A stretch of DNA of 6,563 nt from Pseudomonadota bacterium (GCA_021817875.1 JAKAFQ010000248.1:1-6563); one strand, 5' to 3'; numbered from the stretch's first letter, positions 1-5,271 are shown. The notes: generated by a model from the sequence alone, not told the origin. Program-made: numbers and translations.

Positions 1-893
1 AGGCTCTGGCATTCCGCGATGTAGGCGTCGAGGATGACCTGCTGGTTGCGCGCAAACGTCTCGCGCACGGTCTTGGCGTGCACGTCGGGGTTGCTGTCCA
101 TGTCGCCGCCGACCCAGGAGCCGAAGCGCAGGATGCACGGCAGCTCGATCGAGTCGGCGGGCACCGCATAGAGCTTGCCGATGGCGTGGGCGATTTCCTC
201 GTAGAACACCGGCACCACCCGGTAGAGGATCTCGATCAGGTAGAACAGAATCTGCTTGCGCTCGTCGCCCACGGTGAGCTGCCGGTGCGGCACATCCTCG
301 GTCTGCCATGCGGTGGTGATCTCGAAGCGGATGGCGCTCCAGACATTGCGCTGCTCCTGAGGCGTCAGCCCCGGGTGGATGGCGAGCAGACGGTCGGCCA
401 CCCGCAGCTGTTTGCGCAGCAGCGTCCGGCGGGTGGCCGTCAGGGCGTGCGCGGCGAATACCGGCTCGATGCGCAGGTCGGCCACGAGCGCCAGGACCTC
501 CTCGAGCGCCAGACCCTGGGACTTCAACTGCGCGACCGCGCTTTCGACGCCGCCGGGCTGCGGATGCGCGCTGCCGCGGAAGTATTCCCGGCGGCGGCGG
601 ACCCGGTGGACCTTTTCCGCGAGATTCACCGTGCGGAACCACATGGAGAACGCCCGCACCAGATCGCGCGCCAGCTCGGGCGGGCGGTCTTTCACGGAGG
701 CGGCGAGCTCGAGACGGGCCTGTTCGTCGCCCTCGCGGCGGCCGATGGCCGCCCGGCGGTCGAGCTCGACCAGCTCGAACAGCGGCTGTCCGCCCTGCTC
801 GCGCAGGATCTCTCCGATCAGCTCGCCCAGGGCATGGACGTCTTCTCTGAGCGCGGCGTGCTCGGGGGGGAATTGGATGTCGGTTCGGCTCAC
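1..893 (-). CDS. ppc: Phosphoenolpyruvate carboxylase, N-terminal part (cut by window edge)
   Basis: Cytosolic enzyme that carboxylates phosphoenolpyruvate with bicarbonate to oxaloacetate, refilling the TCA cycle. Translation from a GTG at 893-891 gives 297 residues, roughly the first third of a family protein of about 880-950 residues; the C-terminal catalytic part lies beyond position 1. Recognisable family blocks are the N-terminal helical region with AFSMWFRTVNLAEKVHR (residues 81-97), RIEPVFAAH (141-149), RRTLLRKQ (155-162), WQTED (196-200), and LRFGSWVGGDMDSNPDV (255-271). Two signatures are altered. The usual TAHPTE reads AAHALT (residues 147-152), keeping the catalytic His149 but losing Pro-Thr-Glu. 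GGDxDGNP reads GGDMDSNP (262-269). The GTG is the first start after the antiporter stop codon 21 bases upstream, and there is no Shine-Dalgarno. Family assignment is secure. Whether the enzyme is fully active is uncertain because of the altered motif. Confidence 0.93.
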   Translation of the reverse strand, partial: MSRTDIQFPPEHAALREDVHALGELIGEILREQGGQPLFELVELDRRAAIGRREGDEQARLELAASVKDRPPELARDLVRAFSMWFRTVNLAEKVHRVRRRREYFRGSAHPQPGGVESAVAQLKSQGLALEEVLALVADLRIEPVFAAHALTATRRTLLRKQLRVADRLLAIHPGLTPQEQRNVWSAIRFEITTAWQTEDVPHRQLTVGDERKQILFYLIEILYRVVPVFYEEIAHAIGKLYAVPADSIELPCILRFGSWVGGDMDSNPDVHAKTVRETFARNQQVILDAYIAECQS

Positions 894-902
894 GGGCGCG
901 GG

Positions 903-908
903 ATTGTA
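903..908 (-). promoter_or_regulatory. Possible -10 element (TACAAT) just before ppc
   Basis: On the minus strand the hexamer TACAAT (5 of 6 to consensus) lies nine bases before the ppc GTG, inside the short gap after the antiporter stop. No good -35 is visible at 16-18 bases spacing. If used, transcription would begin at or within a few bases of the start codon, giving a leaderless ppc mRNA in addition to read-through from the antiporter gene. The hexamer is seen directly; its activity is inferred. Confidence 0.3.
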
Positions 909-914
909 ACCGGA

Positions 915-2888
915 TCATCCGGCGAGCAGGATGCTCTCGGTCCGCTGCAGGTCTTCCGGGACCCCATAGAGCACCACGACGTCGCCGTCTCGAAGCACCG
1001 TGTCCCCCGAGGGCTCGCGACCGAGGATGCCGCGGCGGCGCACTCCGGTGAAGGCGACCGCCGCACCGCGGGCACGCACCTCGCGCAGCGTCCGTCCCAC
1101 CGCCCAGGCCTGCGGCGGGACGACCACCGAGCGGGTCTCCTCCCGAGGCTCGTGGGATTCGTCGAGCGGCCGGGCATCTGCGCGGCGCACGATGTTTCTC
1201 AGCACCGAGTAGCGGTGATTGCGGATGTCGCCGATGGTGCGTACGACGCGTGACACCGGTACGTGCAACAGCATCAGCACGTGGGACACGAGCATCAGGC
1301 TCGCCTCGAAGGTCTCGGGAACGACGTCCGTGGCGCCGGCCTGCTTCAGCTCGTTGATCGCTGTGTCGTCCTGGGTGCGCACGAGCACCGGGACATCCAG
1401 GCGCTGGCTGCGCACCGTGCGCAGGATGCCGACGGCGGTCGCCGGGTCGGAGAAACTGATGACGACCGCGGTCGCGGTCTGCAGCCCCGCCCGCTCCAGG
1501 ATCTGCTCGTCGGCGGAATCCCCGAACATCACCGGATCGCCCGCCTGGCGCGCCGCGGCGATGCGCGCCGGGTCCAGGTCAAGCGCGATGTATTCGAATC
1601 CCTGCGATTCGAGCACCCGGGCCACGTTCTGGCCGACCCGGCCGAAGCCGCAGAGGATCACGTGCGCGCGCTGCCCGATCTCGCTTGTCGCGGCGCTCTC
1701 GCGCTCGAACGCGGTGCGCGGTGGCCCGTCCTGGCGCAGCAGCCACCGGGCGATCCGTTTGTTGTGATTGAGCAGCAGCGGACTCAAGACCATCGACAAC
1801 ACCAGCGAGAGCAGCAGCGGCTGGCCCAGAGGCGCGGGAATCAGTCCGCGCGCGACCGCGACGCTGCCGAGCGCCACGCCGAATTCCCCGCCGATGCAGA
1901 TGACGATGCCGGTGCGAATCGCTTTGAACGACGAGTGCGCAAATGGGCGGGTCACCAGTGCCGCAACGGCGGCCTTCAGGATGACGATGGCTGCGAGAAA
2001 GGCGAGGACCCGGCCGAACTCGCTGCCGATCTGGCGCACATCGAGCAGCATCCCGACCGATGCGAAGAACAGGCCCAGCAGGATGTCGCGAAACGGCCGG
2101 ATCGCCGATTCGAGCTGGTGGCGGTATTCGGTCTCGGCCAGCATCATCCCGGCCAGAAACGCGCCGAGCCCGGCCGACAGATGCACCAGCTGCGAGGTCC
2201 AGGCCGCCGCGAGCACCACCAGCAGGGCCGCCAGGGTGAACAGCTCGCGCAGCCGGCTGTGGGCGATCTCGTGAAAAAGTGGCCGCAGCAGCCAGCGTCC
2301 CGCCGCGAGCACCGCCGCGATAGCGACCGCGCCGGCGAGCGCCGCGAGCAGCGCATCGCGCAACCCCAGATGATTCCCCCCCGGCCCCAGCGCCGAGGCG
2401 AGCGCCAGGAAGGGCACGAAGGCCAGGTCCTGAAACAGCAGCATGGCGAAGGCCAGGCGGCCGTGGGTGCGGTTCAGCTCTGCGCGTTCGGTGAGCTGGT
2501 GCAGCAGAATGGCGGTGGAGCTCATGGAAATCGCGCCGCCGCAGACCACGGCGGCGGGCCAGGTCATGCCGGCGAGGCGCGCGAGCACCGCGAACAGCGC
2601 GGTGGTGGCGATGACCTGCGAGGCGCCGAGGCCGAAGACCTCGCGGCGCATGGCGATCAGCCGGGGCAGGGCGAAGTCCAGTCCGAGGGTGAACAGCAGG
2701 AAGGCGACCCCGAGCTCGGCGAGCAGGCGCACCGTGGCAGAGCCGCTCACGACCGCGAGCGCATGAGGGCCGCAGGCCAGACCCACCAGCAGATAGGGCA
2801 CCGCGGTCGGCAGGCCGAGCCGGCGCGCAACGGTCACCAGCAGGACTGCTGCGGCAAGGAGGATCAGCACCTGGGTCAGCGGCTGCAT
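915..2888 (-). CDS. CPA2-family (KefB/KefC-like) monovalent cation:proton antiporter with RCK domains
   Basis: Inner-membrane protein predicted to exchange K+ or Na+ for H+, and so to act in pH, osmotic or electrophile stress. It has 657 residues. Residues 1-375 form many hydrophobic segments with Kef hallmarks: LLFTLGLDF (64-72), AISMSSTAI (119-127), LFQDLAFVP (151-159, with the ion-site Asp154), GAFLAGMMLAETEYRHQLES (242-261) and LGLFFASVGM (271-280). A TrkA-N/RCK nucleotide-binding domain follows (about 408-525), with HVILCGFGRVGQ (409-420) and acidic Asp437 after the second strand. A TrkA-C-like domain covers about 575-657. KefC's regulatory loop HALESDIEPF reads HQLESAIRPF here (257-266), so the equivalent of its loop Asp is Ala. 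The start is the Met beginning MQPLTQVLIL. An in-frame extension of 22 residues upstream is possible but runs into the terminator hairpin and looks non-coding. It has no Shine-Dalgarno. The gene is followed by ppc after 21 bases. The exact ion and gating ligand cannot be read from the sequence. Confidence 0.93.
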   Translation of the reverse strand: MQPLTQVLILLAAAVLLVTVARRLGLPTAVPYLLVGLACGPHALAVVSGSATVRLLAELGVAFLLFTLGLDFALPRLIAMRREVFGLGASQVIATTALFAVLARLAGMTWPAAVVCGGAISMSSTAILLHQLTERAELNRTHGRLAFAMLLFQDLAFVPFLALASALGPGGNHLGLRDALLAALAGAVAIAAVLAAGRWLLRPLFHEIAHSRLRELFTLAALLVVLAAAWTSQLVHLSAGLGAFLAGMMLAETEYRHQLESAIRPFRDILLGLFFASVGMLLDVRQIGSEFGRVLAFLAAIVILKAAVAALVTRPFAHSSFKAIRTGIVICIGGEFGVALGSVAVARGLIPAPLGQPLLLSLVLSMVLSPLLLNHNKRIARWLLRQDGPPRTAFERESAATSEIGQRAHVILCGFGRVGQNVARVLESQGFEYIALDLDPARIAAARQAGDPVMFGDSADEQILERAGLQTATAVVISFSDPATAVGILRTVRSQRLDVPVLVRTQDDTAINELKQAGATDVVPETFEASLMLVSHVLMLLHVPVSRVVRTIGDIRNHRYSVLRNIVRRADARPLDESHEPREETRSVVVPPQAWAVGRTLREVRARGAAVAFTGVRRRGILGREPSGDTVLRDGDVVVLYGVPEDLQRTESILLAG

Positions 2889-2895
2889 GGACTCG

Positions 2896-2901
2896 ATTGT
2901 A
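2896..2901 (-). promoter_or_regulatory. Candidate -10 element (TACAAT) for the antiporter gene
   Basis: TACAAT on the minus strand, seven bases before the antiporter ATG and downstream of the terminator of the preceding gene, where a promoter is expected. No convincing -35 is seen. The position predicts a transcript starting at or next to the ATG, consistent with the absence of a Shine-Dalgarno there. Confidence 0.4.
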
Positions 2902-2910
2902 GTGGCAGTG

Positions 2911-2947
2911 CCTGAAACGAAAGAGCCCCGCACGGGGCGGGGCTCTT
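2911..2947 (-). terminator. Rho-independent terminator after the His/Lys-rich protein gene
   Basis: A perfect 10-base-pair stem, AAGAGCCCCG (2921-2930) with CGGGGCTCTT (2938-2947), closes a 7-base loop. Read on the minus strand it is followed by TCGTTTC, which with the TT closing the stem makes a moderately T-rich tail. No T run follows on the plus strand, so it acts on minus-strand transcription. It ends transcripts from the small repeat-protein gene and separates that gene from the antiporter-ppc unit. Confidence 0.8.
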
Positions 2948-2979
2948 GGGGCATCCAGCCTGAGAAGACCGGACAGGCC

Positions 2980-3270
2980 TTATTTCTTGGCCTTCTTGGC
3001 CGTGTGCTTCATCGCCATCTTGTGAGCCGCCTTCTTGTGCATCATCTTGTGGGCGGCCTTCTTGTGCCACTTCTTGTGCATCATCTTGTGGGTGGCCTTC
3101 TTGTGCCACTTCTTGTGCATCACCTTGTGGGTGGTCTTTGCCGCGGCCTTGTGCTGCACCGCCTTGTGGGCGGGCGCCTTGGCCGGGGCGGCCACAGCTG
3201 CGACGGGGGCAACGGCCAGCGAGCCGGCAACCAGCAGCGCGCCGAGGACGGGGACGAGCTTCTTGAACAT
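2980..3270 (-). CDS. Small exported His/Lys/Met-rich tandem-repeat protein (acid-shock/Asr-like composition)
   Basis: A 96-residue protein. Residues 1-28 are a classic signal peptide: a basic MFKK start, a hydrophobic core and a likely cleavage after AVAA near residue 28. The predicted mature part (about 68 residues) has 12 His, 23 Lys, 7 Met and 2 Trp, with no Asp, Glu or Cys. It is therefore extremely basic and probably disordered in the periplasm. Residues 47-89 are built on a 13-residue unit, THKMMHKKWHKKA, present twice in full, then once shortened and once degenerate. The start is chosen at 3270 because GGAG at 3277-3280 is six bases upstream. The ATG at 3276 directly abuts that GGAG and would only add Met-Ser. 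Its composition recalls Asr-type acid-shock proteins, but this is resemblance rather than proven homology. Metal (Cu, Ni, Zn) binding or binding of anionic envelope polymers are alternatives. It is a single-gene unit with its own terminator. Confidence 0.85.
   Translation of the reverse strand: MFKKLVPVLGALLVAGSLAVAPVAAVAAPAKAPAHKAVQHKAAAKTTHKVMHKKWHKKATHKMMHKKWHKKAAHKMMHKKAAHKMAMKHTAKKAKK
3028..3132 (-). repeat. In-frame tandem repeat coding for THKxMHKKWHKKA units
   Basis: Two 39-base units (3094-3132 and 3055-3093) differ at one base out of 39. A third copy (3028-3054) is 27 bases. It matches the unit except for a 12-base deletion lying between two copies of CTTCTTGTGC and a few substitutions, as expected from replication slippage. 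All changes keep the reading frame. Confidence 0.9.
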
Positions 3271-3276
3271 CGACAT

Positions 3277-3280
3277 CTCC
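3277..3280 (-). promoter_or_regulatory. Ribosome binding site deciding the start of the repeat protein
   Basis: Minus-strand GGAG, six bases before the ATG at 3270 and zero bases before the ATG at 3276. Only the downstream ATG has workable spacing, so translation most likely begins MFKKLVPVLG. Confidence 0.7.
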
Positions 3281-3339
3281 ACTAGAGAGTATTGAGCGGT
3301 TTGAGAAATGCCCGGCCGCACTGCGCCGGAACGGGGCGC

Positions 3340-3348
3340 ATTATCCCA
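3340..3348 (-). promoter_or_regulatory. Candidate extended -10 promoter of the repeat-protein gene
   Basis: The minus strand reads TGGGATAAT, an extended -10 (TGnGATAAT, 5 of 6 in the hexamer). The -35 region is weak, as is common with extended -10 promoters. The predicted leader is about 60 bases and contains an imperfect inverted repeat around 3312-3329 (CCGGCCGC / GCGCCGG). The element lies in the 130-base gap after apt, which has no other gene-sized content. Confidence 0.4.
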
Positions 3349-3400
3349 GGAAGAATGCCGCTGAAGCCTTGAATGACCAGAACGTAATCTTTGGTCCGGA

Positions 3401-3946
3401 TCACTGTCCCTGAAAAGCGACAAGGGTGCGCACCGGCACGCCGAGCGCCTCCAGCCGGCTCGCACCGCCGAGGTCGGGCAGGTCGATCACGAAACAGGCG
3501 GCGAGAATTTCCGCTCCGAGAGCGCGCAGCAGCTTCACCGCTGCCTCGGCCGTGCCGCCGGTGGCGATCAGGTCATCGATCAGGATGATGCGCTCGCCCG
3601 GCGCAACGGCGTCGCGGTGCATCTCGATCTCATCGAGACCGTATTCCAGGGAATAGGCCACGCGCACCGTCTCGTGCGGCAGTTTGCCCTTCTTGCGGAT
3701 GGGCACGAATCCGGCGGCGAGCCGGTGGGCCACGGCGCCGCCGAGGATGAACCCGCGTGCCTCGATGCCCGCCACCCGCTCGACGCCGGCATCGGTCCAT
3801 GGTCGCGCCAGCTCCTCCACGGCGAGCCGGAATGTTGGCGCGTCGCCGAGCAGTGTGGTGATGTCCCGGAACAGGATTCCGGGCTTCGGGTAATCGGGGA
3901 TCGCGCGGATGGAGTCTCTGAGCGCTTGCAGGGTCTCGGTGTGCAT
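3401..3946 (-). CDS. apt: Adenine phosphoribosyltransferase
   Basis: Cytosolic purine-salvage enzyme converting adenine and PRPP to AMP and pyrophosphate. It has 181 residues, the usual family length. Type I phosphoribosyltransferase features are clear: [15 protein letters not shown] (16-30), the EARGFILGG segment (62-70), the basic flexible loop [13 protein letters not shown] (81-93), and the PRPP-binding loop [15 protein letters not shown] (121-135) with its paired Asp124-Asp125. The start at 3946 has GAGG (3953-3956) six bases upstream. Longer in-frame extensions to 4228 overlap the divergent nitroreductase gene and do not resemble the family. A GC-rich leader with two perfect hairpins precedes it. 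No convincing intrinsic terminator is visible after the stop, so some read-through into the small exported-protein gene is possible. No missing catalytic residue was noticed. Confidence 0.97.
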   Translation of the reverse strand: MHTETLQALRDSIRAIPDYPKPGILFRDITTLLGDAPTFRLAVEELARPWTDAGVERVAGIEARGFILGGAVAHRLAAGFVPIRKKGKLPHETVRVAYSLEYGLDEIEMHRDAVAPGERIILIDDLIATGGTAEAAVKLLRALGAEILAACFVIDLPDLGGASRLEALGVPVRTLVAFQGQ

Positions 3947-3973
3947 GAAGAGCCTCGAATTGAGCCCGCGCGC

Positions 3974-3990
3974 ACTCGCGGCGGGCGAGT
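3974..3990 (-). other. Hairpin in the apt leader (proximal)
   Basis: Perfect 6-base-pair inverted repeat, ACTCGC (3974-3979) with GCGAGT (3985-3990), loop of 5. It lies about 28 bases upstream of the apt ATG, inside the predicted 5' untranslated region. Its role is unknown, and no purine riboswitch core is recognisable. Confidence 0.4.
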
Positions 3991-4015
3991 CGCGCAGCGG
4001 CGCGCGGGCGGGCAC

Positions 4016-4032
4016 GAGCCCGCACCGGGCTC
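4016..4032 (-). other. Hairpin in the apt leader (distal)
   Basis: Perfect 7-base-pair inverted repeat, GAGCCCG (4016-4022) with CGGGCTC (4026-4032), with a 3-base CAC/GTG loop. It sits near the predicted apt transcription start. It could stabilise the 5' end of the mRNA or be incidental in GC-rich DNA. Confidence 0.4.
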
Positions 4033-4041
4033 TCGAGCGGC

Positions 4042-4050
4042 AGGATAGCA
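4042..4050 (-). promoter_or_regulatory. Candidate extended -10 promoter of apt
   Basis: The minus strand reads TGCTATCCT, an extended -10 with 4 of 6 in the hexamer. ACGAAA, 17 bases upstream, is a weak -35 (3 of 6). Transcription would start near 4035, giving a leader of about 90 bases. Confidence 0.35.
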
Positions 4051-4088
4051 CAGCGGGCCGCGGGTTTCGTCCCGGGCCAACCGCCGTG

Positions 4089-4105
4089 CATGATTGTGTC
4101 ATGAT
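4089..4105 (+). promoter_or_regulatory. Repeated CATGAT element before the nitroreductase gene
   Basis: CATGAT occurs at 4089-4094 and 4100-4105, 11 bases apart (about one helical turn). The same bases form an inverted repeat CATGA-5-TCATG (4089-4103). The second copy resembles a -10 box and is six bases before the ATG. It may be a promoter with an overlapping operator; this is inference from position and symmetry only. Confidence 0.25.
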
Positions 4106-4111
4106 GGACCG

Positions 4112-4675
4112 ATGCAAGCCATCGACCTGTTGTTGCAAAGACGCTCGGCGAAGACCCTTGCCGAGCCCGGACCCGACGAGGGCACTCTGGCACTGCTTTT
4201 CGAGTGCGCCGCGCGTGCGCCGGATCACGGCCGGCTGCGGCCCTGGCGCTTCATCGTGATCCAGGGCGCCGCGCGCCAGCGCTTCGGAGAGTTGCTCGCC
4301 GGGCAGCTGCGGCGGGCACGCCCGGACTCGACCCCCGAGGCCCTGGAGCGCGAGCGGCAGAAAGCCTGGCGCGCGCCCCTCATCATCGTGGTCGCGGCGG
4401 TCTGCCAGCCGATTGCCAAGGTGCCGCAGATCGAGCAGCTCCTTTCCGCGGGGGCTGCGGCCGGCAATATTCTGCTCGCCGCCCGGGCGCTCGGCTTCAA
4501 TGCCGTGTGGAAGACCGGGGGAGCGGCGTACGACGAAGCGACCAAGACGGCGCTGGGTCTCGATGCGCAGGATGCCATCGTCGCGTTTCTCTACGTGGGC
4601 ACGGAGCCGGTCGGACAGAGCGCCCCGCCGGCGCGCACGCAGTGGCGGGACAAGGTGGTCATCTGGCAGGGCTGA
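4112..4675 (+). CDS. YdjA-like nitroreductase family protein
   Basis: Predicted small cytosolic FMN-dependent oxidoreductase using NAD(P)H. The physiological substrate of this family branch is not established. It has 187 residues, close to the roughly 183 of E. coli YdjA, which it resembles along its length. Shared segments are the N-terminal [16 protein letters not shown] (6-21), whose Arg-Arg-Ser contacts the FMN phosphate in the family; [14 protein letters not shown] (34-47); [12 protein letters not shown] (87-98); [20 protein letters not shown] (103-122); and IVAFLYVGT (156-164). The start beginning [12 protein letters not shown] aligns with the family N-terminus. A TTG 18 bases upstream would add six residues with no support. 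No clear Shine-Dalgarno is present. The gene is divergent from apt (165-base spacer) and convergent with hemJ. Confidence 0.92.
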   Translation: MQAIDLLLQRRSAKTLAEPGPDEGTLALLFECAARAPDHGRLRPWRFIVIQGAARQRFGELLAGQLRRARPDSTPEALERERQKAWRAPLIIVVAAVCQPIAKVPQIEQLLSAGAAAGNILLAARALGFNAVWKTGGAAYDEATKTALGLDAQDAIVAFLYVGTEPVGQSAPPARTQWRDKVVIWQG

Positions 4676-4738
4676 TCGGCAGTCTTCGTGAGCCGATCGG
4701 GTGTCCGCGTCGCGTGCACGTGCGCCGGCCGCGACGCG
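4672..4738. other. Two GC-rich inverted repeats in the convergent spacer (terminator-like, no T run)
   Basis: The first is CTGATCGGC (4672-4680) with GCCGATCGG (4692-4700), nine pairs including one G-T wobble and an 11-base loop; it overlaps the nitroreductase stop codon. The second is CGCGTCGCG (4706-4714) with CGCGACGCG (4730-4738), a perfect 9-pair stem whose loop contains the palindrome GCACGTGC. They lie between convergent genes, where bidirectional termination or mRNA 3'-end protection would be useful, but neither is followed by a T tract. Confidence 0.5.
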
Positions 4739-4753
4739 CCGGGGACATTGCGC

Positions 4754-4790
4754 TCAGCGCCCGCGGGGCTGCGCGCGCGGGCACGGCGCT
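4754..4790 (-). other. Bulged inverted repeat at the 3' end of hemJ
   Basis: GCCCGCG (4759-4765) pairs with CGCGGGC (4776-4782), and AGCGC/GCGCT can pair outside it around a bulge, reaching the hemJ stop codon. An 8-base direct repeat GCGCTCAG (4750-4757 and 4786-4793) flanks it. It could protect the 3' end of the hemJ mRNA; no T run follows. Confidence 0.3.
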
Positions 4791-5203
4791 CAGGGTTTGA
4801 TCACCACCAGCGCGACGATGGCGATGAGCAGCAGGCTGGGCACTTCGTTGAAGAAGCGATACCAGCGGTGGGAGTGCCGGTTGCGCCCGTCGATCAGCGC
4901 GCGCATCAGCGCATAACACCACAGGTGGTAGCCGATGAGCAGCGCCACCAGCACGAGCTTGACGCGCATCCACCCGAAGGACAGATACACCGGCGCGGCG
5001 CCGATCATCGACAGGCCGCAGATGACCGCCAGCACCGCCGCCAGACTCATCAGGCCGAACAGCCGCCGCTCCATGACCGCAAAGCGCTCGAGCCCGGGCG
5101 CATCCGTGGTTTCGCAGTGGTAGACGAACAGCCGCGGCAGGTAGAACAGGCCCGCGAACCAGCTGACCACGAAGACGATGTGGAATACCTTGAGCCAGAG
5201 CAT
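4790..5203 (-). CDS. hemJ: HemJ-type protoporphyrinogen IX oxidase (CopD-like membrane protein)
   Basis: Integral inner-membrane enzyme predicted to oxidise protoporphyrinogen IX to protoporphyrin IX, the penultimate step of haem synthesis. It is used by many bacteria lacking HemG or HemY. It has 137 residues with four hydrophobic helices. Family landmarks are WLKVFHIVFVVSWFAGLFYLPRL (residues 3-25, with conserved His8), MERRLFGLM (44-52), WMRVKLVLVALLIGYHLWCY (78-97, with conserved Lys82), and a C-terminal block from FNEVPSLLLIAIVAL (118-132) to VIKP. The protein stops at KP, whereas I recall many homologues ending KPF. The start begins MLWLKVFH, as in the family. There is no Shine-Dalgarno; a TACCAT box five bases before the ATG suggests a leaderless transcript. 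The gene is divergent from the glycosidase gene across 76 bases. Assignment is based on remembered family motifs and is secure at family level. Confidence 0.93.
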   Translation of the reverse strand: MLWLKVFHIVFVVSWFAGLFYLPRLFVYHCETTDAPGLERFAVMERRLFGLMSLAAVLAVICGLSMIGAAPVYLSFGWMRVKLVLVALLIGYHLWCYALMRALIDGRNRHSHRWYRFFNEVPSLLLIAIVALVVIKP

Positions 5204-5208
5204 GCGCT

Positions 5209-5237
5209 ATGGTAACGGATTGCGGGATTTTTTTTAA
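5209..5237 (-). promoter_or_regulatory. Candidate hemJ promoter
   Basis: On the minus strand, TTAAAA (5232-5237, 4 of 6) is 17 bases from TACCAT (5209-5214, 4 of 6), which is five bases before the hemJ ATG. An A8 run (T8 on the plus strand, 5228-5235) overlaps the -35 and spacer. The predicted start of transcription falls on or next to the ATG. Confidence 0.4.
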
Positions 5238-5266
5238 ATCGCCGATGTCTTTCAACGACTGCAGGC

Positions 5267-5271
5267 GGAGG
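5267..5271 (+). promoter_or_regulatory. Ribosome binding site of the GH15 gene
   Basis: GGAGG, eight bases before the ATG at 5280. This is the strongest Shine-Dalgarno in the window and fixes the start. Confidence 0.8.

Noticed and set aside
864..870. G7 run (C7 in the ppc coding strand) near the ppc start as a phase-variation tract
   Set aside because: Seven identical bases are common in GC-rich DNA and the frame is intact. There is no supporting evidence for switching.
78..2915. Long plus-strand open frames (78-1253 and 1263-2915) opposite ppc and the antiporter
   Set aside because: They are antisense to two well-recognised genes, are low-complexity Arg/Gln/Gly/Ala-rich, match no family I recognise, and are expected from GC-rich third-position bias.
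3374..3400. Possible terminator after apt (GACCA ... TGGTC)
   Set aside because: Only five base pairs with a 12-base loop and no T run; too weak to call.
3277..3465. N-terminal extension of the repeat protein to 3465
   Set aside because: It would bury the signal peptide inside the protein and overlap the end of apt. GGAG at 3277-3280 supports the short form.
3947..4228. N-terminal extension of apt to 4228
   Set aside because: The added residues do not resemble the family and would overlap the divergent nitroreductase gene. The Met at 3946 has a Shine-Dalgarno and the expected family N-terminus.
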